Shown here: in pieces, positions 34,601-40,633 of the stretch
How the letters are laid out: every line of letters begins with the position of its first letter
Numbering within the stretch: position 1 is the first letter of the stretch
From: Turneriella sp942492915
Lineage (GTDB): Bacteria; Spirochaetota; Leptospiria; Turneriellales; Turneriellaceae
NCBI GenBank assembly: GCA_942492915.1
Contig: OW818662.1
Span: 682,001-746,000 of the forward strand
DNA: 64,000 nucleotides
Direction: 5' to 3'
The notes under the pieces: generated by a model
Told to the model about the DNA's origin: nothing
What the model saw: the letters and a program-made list of their open reading frames with translations, nothing else
Databases searched by the model: none
Made by a program: the position numbers and the translations under genes

Positions 34601-35574
34601 TTCAGAGCGCGACGCTGGCAAGCACGCCAAGCCTTGACCCCGACGGCAAGCAGTTCGCTTTTCCCGCAGGGTGTGTCACGAGCTGGGGAGCGTCGCCTTA
34701 TAACGCGCCGACATTTGATCATGCCGCGCAGGGGCTCAACGCGGGGGTATATTCATTGCAGATCGCTATCCCTGGCTATTATACAATTAATGAAACCGGT
34801 GTAGCGATTCAAAATGTGACAACGACAAACCTTGGGTATCTGCCAATGGTCGGCACGTTCGCATCGGGGTCAAAGCAGATTAAGGTGATTCTGACCTGGG
34901 GTAACCAGACCAAAGATCTGGACCTGCACGTCGTCGGCCCCACTTCGGGAATCGATTGCCAGACGTATAACGAGGCGGCGATTCAAGATGGCGCGGGCAG
35001 CAAGTTTCACGTTTCTTTTCAACAGCGCTATTGCGCAGAAACCGGCACTTCTGCGCCGACGGGTTCGACGAGTCTCGCTGTCGATGATTCTTATGAGTAC
35101 GGGCCTGAAATTTTGAATTTTTCCACCGGCTTTACGAACGGAGTCTATAAATTCTCCGTATACAATAACGATGCAACCGCGCTTGATTGGAACGTTTCAA
35201 AAGCGAGGATTGATATCTATGCCGGCGATTTCTACGGTGGTGCAGGCGGCCTCGTAAAAACAATTCTGAGCACCGGCTCATCTGCGCTGCGCGGATGGCG
35301 CCCGTTCAAAATGACCATTGCCGGCATCAACAACGCGTTTCCGCCTGGGGGCACGCTCACGATCGACGACACCACGGGGGTAGGCTATGCCAACCTTTCT
35401 TACGGCACTGGTGTGTTCACCTGCGACGGCATACGCATCAACGGACCATCGGACGGTTTGACTGCCGGTGCACTGCCCGCGACAGGGCAAACGCCGCGTG
35501 ATCCGAATCTTGATTGCGGGTTGTTCTTAAACGGCACGACAGTGGCTGGCGGCGCCGGCCCCCTCGATTGGTGA
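31654..35574 (+). CDS. Second giant lipoprotein, paralogue of the first
   Basis: A 1306-residue protein. Signal peptide ends LSTQAC (Cys29). It has an N-terminal Ig-like/adhesin-like domain (about 40-140, VGFNKPLDYEKGALTLSNY), many cysteine-bearing Ig-like modules with DTTAP/DTTPP and VCVIG/ICFIGRDAAGNY, a carboxypeptidase-regulatory-like domain (about 850, GSVTGTVRDTNNNPIAGATV) and a YfaP-like C-terminal domain (about 1074-1230, KVILTWGNQTKDLDLHVVG). It shares architecture with its neighbour but lacks the seven-repeat propeller segment. ATG 31654 is one base past the TGA of the first gene, so the two are co-transcribed. Function is not recognised; likely exposed on the outer membrane. Confidence 0.85.
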   Translation: MNTALSNKRAFWRLPLFGILVLMLSTQACVGKFLSTLLSTENAQFKLLEVVPVANTKILVGFNKPLDYEKGALTLSNYSIPGLNPISVTKGAETNQVYLFLDPNAPDNERMQRQSYTLSVSGIKNLYLDDLLPGDENRSKQFMGARWLRATCLDDAGTFTCPSSATTLAADVTVTVRGDYARGAAYRWRLYNVTLGSDHFALSAPAPVANTFVIPNTIPTGDFRIDLMIQDDAGAWQPASDLTQIFFSVDNTSVSDIGLSNVPAALTSSTVTNISVAYRSCIEAGFPNGYAVPCYSAATPVSAQIPASYKYRVGTKAGPTCTGAGYTFGAWSATRSTNLPINEVLSVSQCYNVQVVAADNVGNFQCNTAAADGATGACTNPAGPGTGSITDFFATKTYQETRFLLDTVAPTAAFVANTLPVATTSATSFAVAVDSTDLSKYQYRVIGTGFSGTWSTDKNPGVAGDLISAAGLINGSYRIEIVGKDAAGNYQATGSATAYDFVVDTTAPTATLASQGNCIGAAGTTSAPDNGLPRNPTRYNCHNVRVNNVTFYKYTIVSGNTCPTAAGDYDVNGQKISATEYISADSTAWVNGTDYSICVIGSNNGALYQGTSASAVTRHTFRYDTTPPTSQVLTWISPALDLSGKSTVNTDVNVQIGKLGAENLVGYKGTIVTGACPASATMVADNTTYPEKSPETPLQATGLAVGTVRICFIGRDAAGNYEAATQSVTYTVFAPPAPNDGVAGLDDLYANTFNYTWVTGAGIPTGTQEIRIRVCKDSACTEPLPGMQNGVLVCNSVGTCDATSSYTLNTGCAGLSCIKQLNGATYYAQLKVKDSVGVESGFSASSSGKRITGSVTGTVRDTNNNPIAGATVRLYGDPLCASAQIGGDAASAGDGSFSLTLAGGYAIPIKLATSGYCIRVSTVGPVREGTKTYIESLAGAATNAGNIYAVDTTGKGCMIGAVVDGSNGSQLLLSNATFTLKDFQSATLASTPSLDPDGKQFAFPAGCVTSWGASPYNAPTFDHAAQGLNAGVYSLQIAIPGYYTINETGVAIQNVTTTNLGYLPMVGTFASGSKQIKVILTWGNQTKDLDLHVVGPTSGIDCQTYNEAAIQDGAGSKFHVSFQQRYCAETGTSAPTGSTSLAVDDSYEYGPEILNFSTGFTNGVYKFSVYNNDATALDWNVSKARIDIYAGDFYGGAGGLVKTILSTGSSALRGWRPFKMTIAGINNAFPPGGTLTIDDTTGVGYANLSYGTGVFTCDGIRINGPSDGLTAGALPATGQTPRDPNLDCGLFLNGTTVAGGAGPLDW

Positions 35575-35577
35575 TCT

Positions 35578-35614
35578 CCTGAATCTGAATTTGCTTCGCA
35601 AATTCAGATTCAGG
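35578..35614. repeat. Perfect 17-bp stem-loop after the giant lipoprotein gene
   Basis: CCTGAATCTGAATTTGC (35578-35594), loop TTC, then its exact reverse complement (35598-35614). Starts four bases after the TGA. No T-run follows on either strand. Probably a 3'-end processing or transcript-stabilising or terminating hairpin. Confidence 0.8.
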
Positions 35615-35621
35615 AAACTTG

Positions 35622-35649
35622 TTGTCCGGGACTTGGCATGAGTTATGCT
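35622..35649 (+). promoter_or_regulatory. Predicted sigma-70 promoter for the ATP-grasp gene
   Basis: TTGTCC (35622-35627) and TATGCT (35644-35649) are 16 bases apart; transcription would start near 35657, only about four bases before the ATG at 35661, suggesting an almost leaderless message. Confidence 0.4.
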
Positions 35650-35660
35650 GGTAGAGAGCG

Positions 35661-37085
35661 ATGGACCTGAGATCCTACCAAGTTGAGGGGTTTCACGACG
35701 AGATGTTCGTCGTGGGCGGCAAGGCGCGTACGCATGCAGAGGCGCTATCTCAGAAACTGTCGCGCATGTCTTTGTCTGAGCTGCATGAGTATAAGCTGAC
35801 CGCAGAAACGGCGCTGCGCAGTCTCGGTATCACCTTCAGCGTTTATGGTGAAGAGGGCGCCGAAGAGCGTATCATGCCCTTTGACGTCATACCGCGCATC
35901 ATCGCGGGCGCCGAATGGGACCAGCTCGAAGCAGGTCTCGCACAGCGAATTACTGCGCTGAATCTTTTTCTTGAAGATATCTACCACGATCAGAAAATTA
36001 TCAAAGACGGCGTAATACCCTCAGATGTCATTTTTTCGAGCAAAGGATACCTTGAAGAATGCGAGGGTTTTTCACCCCCGAAAAAAATCTGGTGTCATAT
36101 CACCGGTACCGACCTGATTCGTGATCGCCACGGCAACATGCTGGTGCTCGAAGACAATCTGCGTTGCCCTTCGGGAGTCAGCTACGTGCTCGAAAATCGC
36201 GAGCTCATGAAGGGGATTATGCCCGACATGTTCGCGACCGGTGAAATCAGGCCTGTCGGAGATTACCCCTATCAATTGCGGCAACTGATGCAGTACACCT
36301 CGGGCAAGGACAACCCAGTCATGGCGCTGCTTACGCCTGGCATCTATAACTCCGCCTATTTTGAACACTCGTTTCTCGCGCGCCAAATGGGAATCGAGCT
36401 CGTCGAAGGCCGCGATCTGGTTGTGCAGAACGACCGTCTGATGATGCGTACAACCAAAGGTCTCAAGCAGATTGATGTGATGTACCGCCGGGTCGACGAT
36501 ACGTTTCTCGACCCTGATGTATTTAATCCCGAGTCGGCGCTCGGTGCCGCAGGCATGTTCGGGGCGTACCGCTCGGGCAACCTCGCGCTCGTCAATGCTC
36601 CGGGCACGGGTGTCGCCGATGACAAGGTTGTCTACGCATACGTGCCCGACATGGTGAAGTATTATCTCGGGCAAGAGATGTGGCTGAAGAACGTCGAAAC
36701 CTACCTTTGCTGGCGCGACACCGACCGAGCGTACGTTCTTGCAAATATTGAAAAGCTCGTCGTCAAAGCAGCAAACGAGGCCGGCGGTTACGGTATGCTC
36801 GTCGGCCCGCATTCGACCAAGGCCGAACAGGCAGATTTCAAAAAAAGAATCGAGGCAAACCCGCGTAACTATATCGCTCAACCGACGATCTCGCTCTCGC
36901 GCACACCGACGCTCGTAGGTGATAGACTTGAGGGTCGCCATGTAGACCTGAGGCCCTATGTTCTTTATGGAGAAAAGATTTCCATTTTACCCGGAGGCCT
37001 GACGCGCGTGGCGCTCAAGAAAGGTTCGCTGGTCGTGAATTCGTCGCAGGGCGGGGGAAGCAAGGACACATGGGTAGTTCGTTAG
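35661..37085 (+). CDS. Circularly permuted ATP-grasp type 2 protein (DUF404/DUF407)
   Basis: A 474-residue predicted amide-bond-forming ligase. Marker segments are LSELHEYKLTAE, FSVYGEE, RIMPFDVIPRII, WCHITGTDLIRD, VLEDNLRCPSGVSYVLENR (ATP and metal site) and ANIEKLVVKAANEAGGYGM, all standard for the family. Such enzymes are usually encoded with an alpha-E protein, as here, and often with a transglutaminase and a protease; those are missing locally. They are thought to add amino acids or make a peptide on an unknown acceptor. A 21-bp stem-loop separates it from the alpha-E gene. Family certain, substrate unknown. Confidence 0.9.
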   Translation: MDLRSYQVEGFHDEMFVVGGKARTHAEALSQKLSRMSLSELHEYKLTAETALRSLGITFSVYGEEGAEERIMPFDVIPRIIAGAEWDQLEAGLAQRITALNLFLEDIYHDQKIIKDGVIPSDVIFSSKGYLEECEGFSPPKKIWCHITGTDLIRDRHGNMLVLEDNLRCPSGVSYVLENRELMKGIMPDMFATGEIRPVGDYPYQLRQLMQYTSGKDNPVMALLTPGIYNSAYFEHSFLARQMGIELVEGRDLVVQNDRLMMRTTKGLKQIDVMYRRVDDTFLDPDVFNPESALGAAGMFGAYRSGNLALVNAPGTGVADDKVVYAYVPDMVKYYLGQEMWLKNVETYLCWRDTDRAYVLANIEKLVVKAANEAGGYGMLVGPHSTKAEQADFKKRIEANPRNYIAQPTISLSRTPTLVGDRLEGRHVDLRPYVLYGEKISILPGGLTRVALKKGSLVVNSSQGGGSKDTWVVR

Positions 37086-37091
37086 AAATGA

Positions 37092-37136
37092 GCAACGATC
37101 TGACAGACAAGCGTAGCTTGTCTGTCAGATCGTTGC
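37092..37136. repeat. Perfect 21-bp stem-loop between ATP-grasp and alpha-E genes
   Basis: GCAACGATCTGACAGACAAG plus C (37092-37112), loop GTA, exact reverse complement at 37116-37136. It starts seven bases after the ATP-grasp stop and ends in CATTTT. One of the longest perfect hairpins in the window. Downstream is a second hairpin that covers the next ribosome site. Confidence 0.85.
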
Positions 37137-37142
37137 ATTTTC

Positions 37143-37162
37143 CGCCTCCCGTCAGGGAGGCG
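37143..37162 (+). promoter_or_regulatory. Hairpin sequestering the alpha-E ribosome binding site
   Basis: CGCCTCCC (37143-37150), loop GTCA, GGGAGGCG (37155-37162). The right arm holds the whole Shine-Dalgarno sequence GGGAGG, four bases before the ATG at 37165. Eight G-C-rich pairs would block initiation unless opened by heat, a ligand or a helper, or by ribosomes arriving from upstream. Confidence 0.7.
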
Positions 37163-37164
37163 AA

Positions 37165-38130
37165 ATGTTAAGCCGCGTAGCAGAGAATATCTTCTGGCTC
37201 AATCGCTATCTCGAGCGCGCGGACAACTATGCCCGCTTCATTGACGTGAACCTCAACATCAACCTCGAGATGCCGCCGAGTTATGCAGGGCAGTGGCAGC
37301 CTCTTATTGATACGACCGGAGACACCGAACTTTACAAAGAGCTCTACGGCGAAGCGACTCCAGAAAATGTTATGCGCTTCTTGTCGACCGACAAACGAAA
37401 TCCGAATTCAATTCTGTCGTGCCTGAACCTGGCGCGTGAAAATGCGCGCATCGTGCGCGAGAACATCTCGTCTGAAATGTGGGAGGTCGTGAACCTGCTG
37501 TATCTTTGGGTGCAGAATTTTCAGTCGCATGTAGGCGATCTGCGCGGTAGGCATTCGCCCACTGAGTTGATACGTTTCTATAAAGAAATCCGGCGCAATG
37601 TGATGCTGTTTTCTGGCACGATGGAAGATACCATTTCGCATTCTGAAGCCTGGCACTTCGGGCGCATGGGACGTTTTCTCGAGCGCGCCGACAAAACCTG
37701 CCGCATTCTCGACATGAAGTATTTTATACTGCTGCCGAAGCTAACCGATGTCGGCACGTCGCTTGACCAGCTGCAGTGGGGTGCACTTTTGAAATCGGCG
37801 AGTGGCCTGCAGGTGTATCGTCGCCAGCACGGTGCCATCGACCCCAAAAAAATCGCCGAGTTTCTCGTGCTCGATCGCGAGTTTCCGCGCGCGGTACGCT
37901 ATTGTCTAATTTGGATCAATCATTCGCTGCACGAGCTGACGGGCACGCAGGCGTTTACTTATGGTAATCTGGCCGAAAAAAGAACTGGCGCGCTTTTGTC
38001 TGAGCTCGACTATAAAGAGTTCCAGGAAATTCTGTCGCACGGGTTGCACGAGTACATGGACTATATTCAGACTCAGGCAAATGCGATCGGCGACGCGATC
38101 GGCGAGACGTTTTTTCTTCCCGGGGCGTAG
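37165..38130 (+). CDS. Alpha-E domain protein (DUF403), partner of ATP-grasp protein
   Basis: A 321-residue helical protein with the start MLSRVAENIFWLNRYLERADNY, IDVNLNINLE, LARENARIVRENIS and SEAWHFGRMGRFLERADKT, the typical alpha-E motifs. Glu and Arg repeated in 'ERADK/N' may form a functional site. It is found next to the circularly permuted ATP-grasp protein across bacteria. Biochemical role unknown. The Shine-Dalgarno site is inside a hairpin, so its translation may be controlled. No transglutaminase-like or peptidase partner follows here; a toxin-antitoxin pair does. Confidence 0.9.
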   Translation: MLSRVAENIFWLNRYLERADNYARFIDVNLNINLEMPPSYAGQWQPLIDTTGDTELYKELYGEATPENVMRFLSTDKRNPNSILSCLNLARENARIVRENISSEMWEVVNLLYLWVQNFQSHVGDLRGRHSPTELIRFYKEIRRNVMLFSGTMEDTISHSEAWHFGRMGRFLERADKTCRILDMKYFILLPKLTDVGTSLDQLQWGALLKSASGLQVYRRQHGAIDPKKIAEFLVLDREFPRAVRYCLIWINHSLHELTGTQAFTYGNLAEKRTGALLSELDYKEFQEILSHGLHEYMDYIQTQANAIGDAIGETFFLPGA

Positions 38131-38434
38131 GAGTGTATGCCGGGCTACCGGATTCGCCTGATTCTTTCCTTTATTTTCTTTTTTAAGAATGTCGACTTCT
38201 TGCTGGCAGTTTGAATCCATTGTTGAAGTTTTGCTTGAATTCATCGCCTGAGCTGCGGAATTCCATAGCTATTGTATCACCGCGGCCGCAGCTATGGAAA
38301 TCCATTGCTGCGGCCGTCGCCAGCGCCGCGACCGCGTAACGCTGCTCAATCCACCTCAATCAACATTCGAAGCAACCGTGCTAAATTCACATTTATTGCT
38401 TTACATATAAACACACAAACATATTTATGCTTAT
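38131..38434. other. Noncoding region with mutually exclusive hairpins before vapB
   Basis: About 300 bases without a gene. TTCCATAGCT (38261-38270) pairs with AGCTATGGAA (38290-38299), but GCAGCTATGG (38288-38297) can instead pair with CCATTGCTGC (38302-38311, one mismatch). The two structures share the middle strand and exclude each other. The last 40 bases before 38435 are very AT-rich and probably hold the antitoxin promoter. There is no clear U-rich terminator. Confidence 0.5.
38400..38428 (+). promoter_or_regulatory. Possible promoter of the toxin-antitoxin pair
   Basis: TTTACA (38400-38405) and ATTTAT (38423-38428) are 17 bases apart in an AT-rich island. Transcription would start at about the ATG (38435), and no ribosome site precedes this ATG, so the message may be leaderless. 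Confidence 0.35.
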
Positions 38435-38716
38435 ATGCGAACCACCATTGACCTCCCGGTGGATATTTATCGTAAAGCGAAAGCTGAGGCGGCTTTGCGC
38501 GGCGTTAAGCTGCGCGACATGGTTGTCACGAGCCTTTCGCGCGAACTGAATCGGGCCGATAGTGAGCTCGGCCGCGCCGGGGCGGTTAGAATCGACGAAT
38601 TCATGGCTTCTTTAGATGAGCTGAGTGGCCAGGTGGGCGAGTCGCCGGCAAGCCCGCTCGGGCGGCTGATGGCAAACCGAAATACCTCGCCTGATACGGG
38701 GGCCGGGGCGTTTTGA
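38435..38716 (+). CDS. Antitoxin-like protein, VapB-type partner
   Basis: A 93-residue protein that starts MRTTIDLPVDIYRKAKAEAA, a short ribbon-helix-helix-like N-terminus (TTIDLP is the DNA-contacting strand pattern), followed by a helix and a flexible Gly/Ala/Ser tail. It precedes and overlaps the PIN toxin gene by one base (TGATG), the usual antitoxin-first order. It would bind and neutralise the toxin and repress the operon. No Shine-Dalgarno is visible. Confidence 0.8.
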   Translation: MRTTIDLPVDIYRKAKAEAALRGVKLRDMVVTSLSRELNRADSELGRAGAVRIDEFMASLDELSGQVGESPASPLGRLMANRNTSPDTGAGAF

Positions 38717-39207
38717 TGATTGGCGCGCGCAAGCTGACGATTGATGCCAGCGTTTATCTGGCTGCGCTCGAGAAGGGCGAAGGCGAGGTGAACGAAGCGC
38801 GTGTTTTTCTGCGCCAGGTGCTGTCAGAAGGCTACGAGGTCTATCTGCCGAGGCTCTTTCTGCTTGAATTAATCGTGACTCTGCGCGCCATGCTGAACGT
38901 GAAATCGGTCTACAGCATGCTGGCGCGCCAATGGGCGATTGCCGACAACGTTCGCTGGCTCGACGCCGACAGCCAATTCACGCGGGCCGCCTGCGAGCTC
39001 GCCGACCAGGGTGACCTGCGCGTCTCAGACGCGATCTATGCGGTAACCGCCCGCATCAGCGGCGGTGTGCTCGTGAGTCTTGACCCGGCAATGCTCGAAC
39101 GCGTAGGGTCGCATGTCTCAGTGTTTACCCCGGCCAGTTTCATCGGGCAAAAGACCTCTACAATAAATGCGGATGTCGAAAATCCCTCGGGAGATCTGCC
39201 GCAATGA
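38716..39207 (+). CDS. vapC: PIN-domain ribonuclease toxin, VapC-like
   Basis: A 163-residue PIN protein. The acidic active-site residues are in TIDASVYLAAL (Asp near 9), LFLLELIVTL (Glu), DLRVSDAIYAV (Asp) and VSLDPAMLERV (Asp). The ATG at 38716 uses the last base of the antitoxin stop. VapC toxins cut specific tRNAs or rRNA. The flagellar gene flgB begins 55 bases later with its own GGAGGT site, so the module sits immediately in front of the flagellar operon. Confidence 0.85.
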   Translation: MIGARKLTIDASVYLAALEKGEGEVNEARVFLRQVLSEGYEVYLPRLFLLELIVTLRAMLNVKSVYSMLARQWAIADNVRWLDADSQFTRAACELADQGDLRVSDAIYAVTARISGGVLVSLDPAMLERVGSHVSVFTPASFIGQKTSTINADVENPSGDLPQ

Positions 39208-39262
39208 CCGATACACTTATGGGGAGCCTTATCGAATTCGCTGGTTTCCCGGAGGTAAAGGC

Positions 39263-39697
39263 ATGATTACGGAAAACGGACTCTGGGGTCGCACTCAGTA
39301 CCTGCTCGAGAAGGGCATGGACGTCGCACAGATGAGACATAAGGTCTTTGCGGACAATATCTCCAACGCAGACACCCCGCATTTTAAGCGCAGCGAAGTG
39401 GGTTTTGAATCCGAGCTGCGACGCACGCTCGAAATCGAGAAGCATGTCGAAGAAAATTCGATACCGGCCCGCATGACCGACGAGCGTCATATCCCGTTCT
39501 TTCGTAACCGCGACATACGCGACGTGCAGGTGAAGCAGCACATCGACTATAACTCGACGATGCGCAACGACGGCAACAACGTCGATCCCGAGCATGAGGT
39601 TGCCGAACAGACAAAAAACATGATGACCTACCAGGCGCTCACGACGCTGATGAATCATAACTTCAGAACGATCAATATCGTGAACAGGGTGGCATAA
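39263..39697 (+). CDS. flgB: Flagellar basal-body rod protein FlgB
   Basis: A 144-residue proximal rod protein: HKVFADNISNADTPHFKRSEV (split at 20) is the rod-family N-terminal motif, and NNVDPEHEVAEQTKNMMTYQ with a C-terminal NRVA helix completes FlgB. ATG 39263 has GGAGGTAAAGG upstream; the earlier in-frame start lies in vapC and is not used. First gene of the operon; one base before flgC. Confidence 0.96.
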   Translation: MITENGLWGRTQYLLEKGMDVAQMRHKVFADNISNADTPHFKRSEVGFESELRRTLEIEKHVEENSIPARMTDERHIPFFRNRDIRDVQVKQHIDYNSTMRNDGNNVDPEHEVAEQTKNMMTYQALTTLMNHNFRTINIVNRVA

Positions 39698-39698
39698 G

Positions 39699-40157
39699 AT
39701 GTTTGAAGCAGTTAATATCGCCTCAACCGGTCTCACGGCGCAACGCCTGAAGATGGATGTCATCTCGAACAACATCGCGAACGCCTCAACAACGCGCACG
39801 AACGAAGGCGATGGCCCTTACCGCAAACGCCGCGTCGTTATGCAGCCGGTGAATACGCGCACCCGCTGGAAATCTCCGGTGTATCCATTTGGTCTGCGCG
39901 CGGGTGACGGCGAGGGTGTACGTGTGCTTAAAATCGAGCGCGACGAGACGTCGCCCGTCCGGCTCGTTTTTGATCCTTCTCACCCCGATGCAGTCAAAGT
40001 CGGCCCGAAGAAAGGTTACGTTGAATATCCCAATGTCGACATCGTCTCTGAGATGGTCGATATGATCGCGGCGAGCCGCAGCTACGAAGCTAACTCGCAG
40101 GTGATACAGGGCGCGAAATCTATGTTCCAGAGCGCGCTACAGATAGGCAGAGCGTAA
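39699..40157 (+). CDS. flgC: Flagellar basal-body rod protein FlgC
   Basis: A 152-residue rod protein with MDVISNNIANASTTRTNEG, GYVEYPNVDIVSEMVDMIAA and ASRSYEANSQVIQGAKSM, the FlgC signature. Starts one base after the flgB stop and is followed 12 bases later by fliE. Forms the rod with FlgB and FliE in the periplasmic flagellar motor. Confidence 0.97.
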   Translation: MFEAVNIASTGLTAQRLKMDVISNNIANASTTRTNEGDGPYRKRRVVMQPVNTRTRWKSPVYPFGLRAGDGEGVRVLKIERDETSPVRLVFDPSHPDAVKVGPKKGYVEYPNVDIVSEMVDMIAASRSYEANSQVIQGAKSMFQSALQIGRA

Positions 40158-40169
40158 AAAGGATAAACA

Positions 40170-40514
40170 ATGTTACCAATAACCGAAAACTTCTTTCAAC
40201 AGCACAATGCGGTGGGGGACTTTGTCTCTCTCAAAACCTCTGACGCGCGGCACAACAATGGTCGCGCCGTCAAGGTGCTGGGCGAAGACCCCGCAAAGAA
40301 TTTCTCCGATGCGCTCGTCATGGCCCTCGAGAAAGTGAACGAGCAGCAGGTGAGCGCAGAGACGCTTGGCCAAAAAGTGGTCTCTGACCCAAAAGGTGTA
40401 GAGGCTCACACGCTGATGATTCAGGCCGAGAAGGCGCGTATGTCGCTGACATTGGTTAAGAACATCGCCGACCTCGCCGTGCGCACATACCGCGAACTCT
40501 CGAACCTTAGGTAA
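40170..40514 (+). CDS. fliE: Flagellar hook-basal body adaptor FliE
   Basis: A 114-residue FliE: central helix SDALVMALEKVNEQQVSAE, then VEAHTLMIQAEKARMSLTLV and the C-terminal YRELSNL. Joins the MS ring to the rod. Precedes fliF by 119 bases of noncoding sequence that hold a stem-loop. Confidence 0.95.
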   Translation: MLPITENFFQQHNAVGDFVSLKTSDARHNNGRAVKVLGEDPAKNFSDALVMALEKVNEQQVSAETLGQKVVSDPKGVEAHTLMIQAEKARMSLTLVKNIADLAVRTYRELSNLR

Positions 40515-40576
40515 AAATGGCGCGAAGAGTAACTGAAGTGAAATCCAATCTAAAGAAGAGACATAAGAAGCTAAAT

Positions 40577-40621
40577 CCCCTTAATTGGCTGAAGTGCGCA
40601 GCATTTCAGGGAATTAAGGGG
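40577..40621 (+). repeat. Stem-loop between fliE and fliF
   Basis: CCCCTTAATT (40577-40586) pairs with AATTAAGGGG (40612-40621), and inside it CTGAA pairs with TTCAG. The right arm ends 12 bases before the fliF ATG and carries AAGGGG, which is close to a ribosome site (AAGGAAAAG follows). It may adjust fliF expression or stabilise either message. Confidence 0.65.
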
Positions 40622-40633
40622 TAAGGAAAAGAT

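Noticed and set aside
36072..36941. 289-residue minus-strand frame inside the ATP-grasp gene
   Set aside because: Fully contained antisense frame in a gene with strong family motifs; caused by codon bias.
39150..39262. Sigma-28 flagellar promoter (TAAA-15-GCCGATAA) before flgB
   Set aside because: A TAAA and a CCGATA are present but about 40 bases apart; the spacing does not fit.
39158..39799. 213-residue minus-strand frame over flgB and flgC
   Set aside because: Antisense to two certain flagellar genes with no domain signal of its own.
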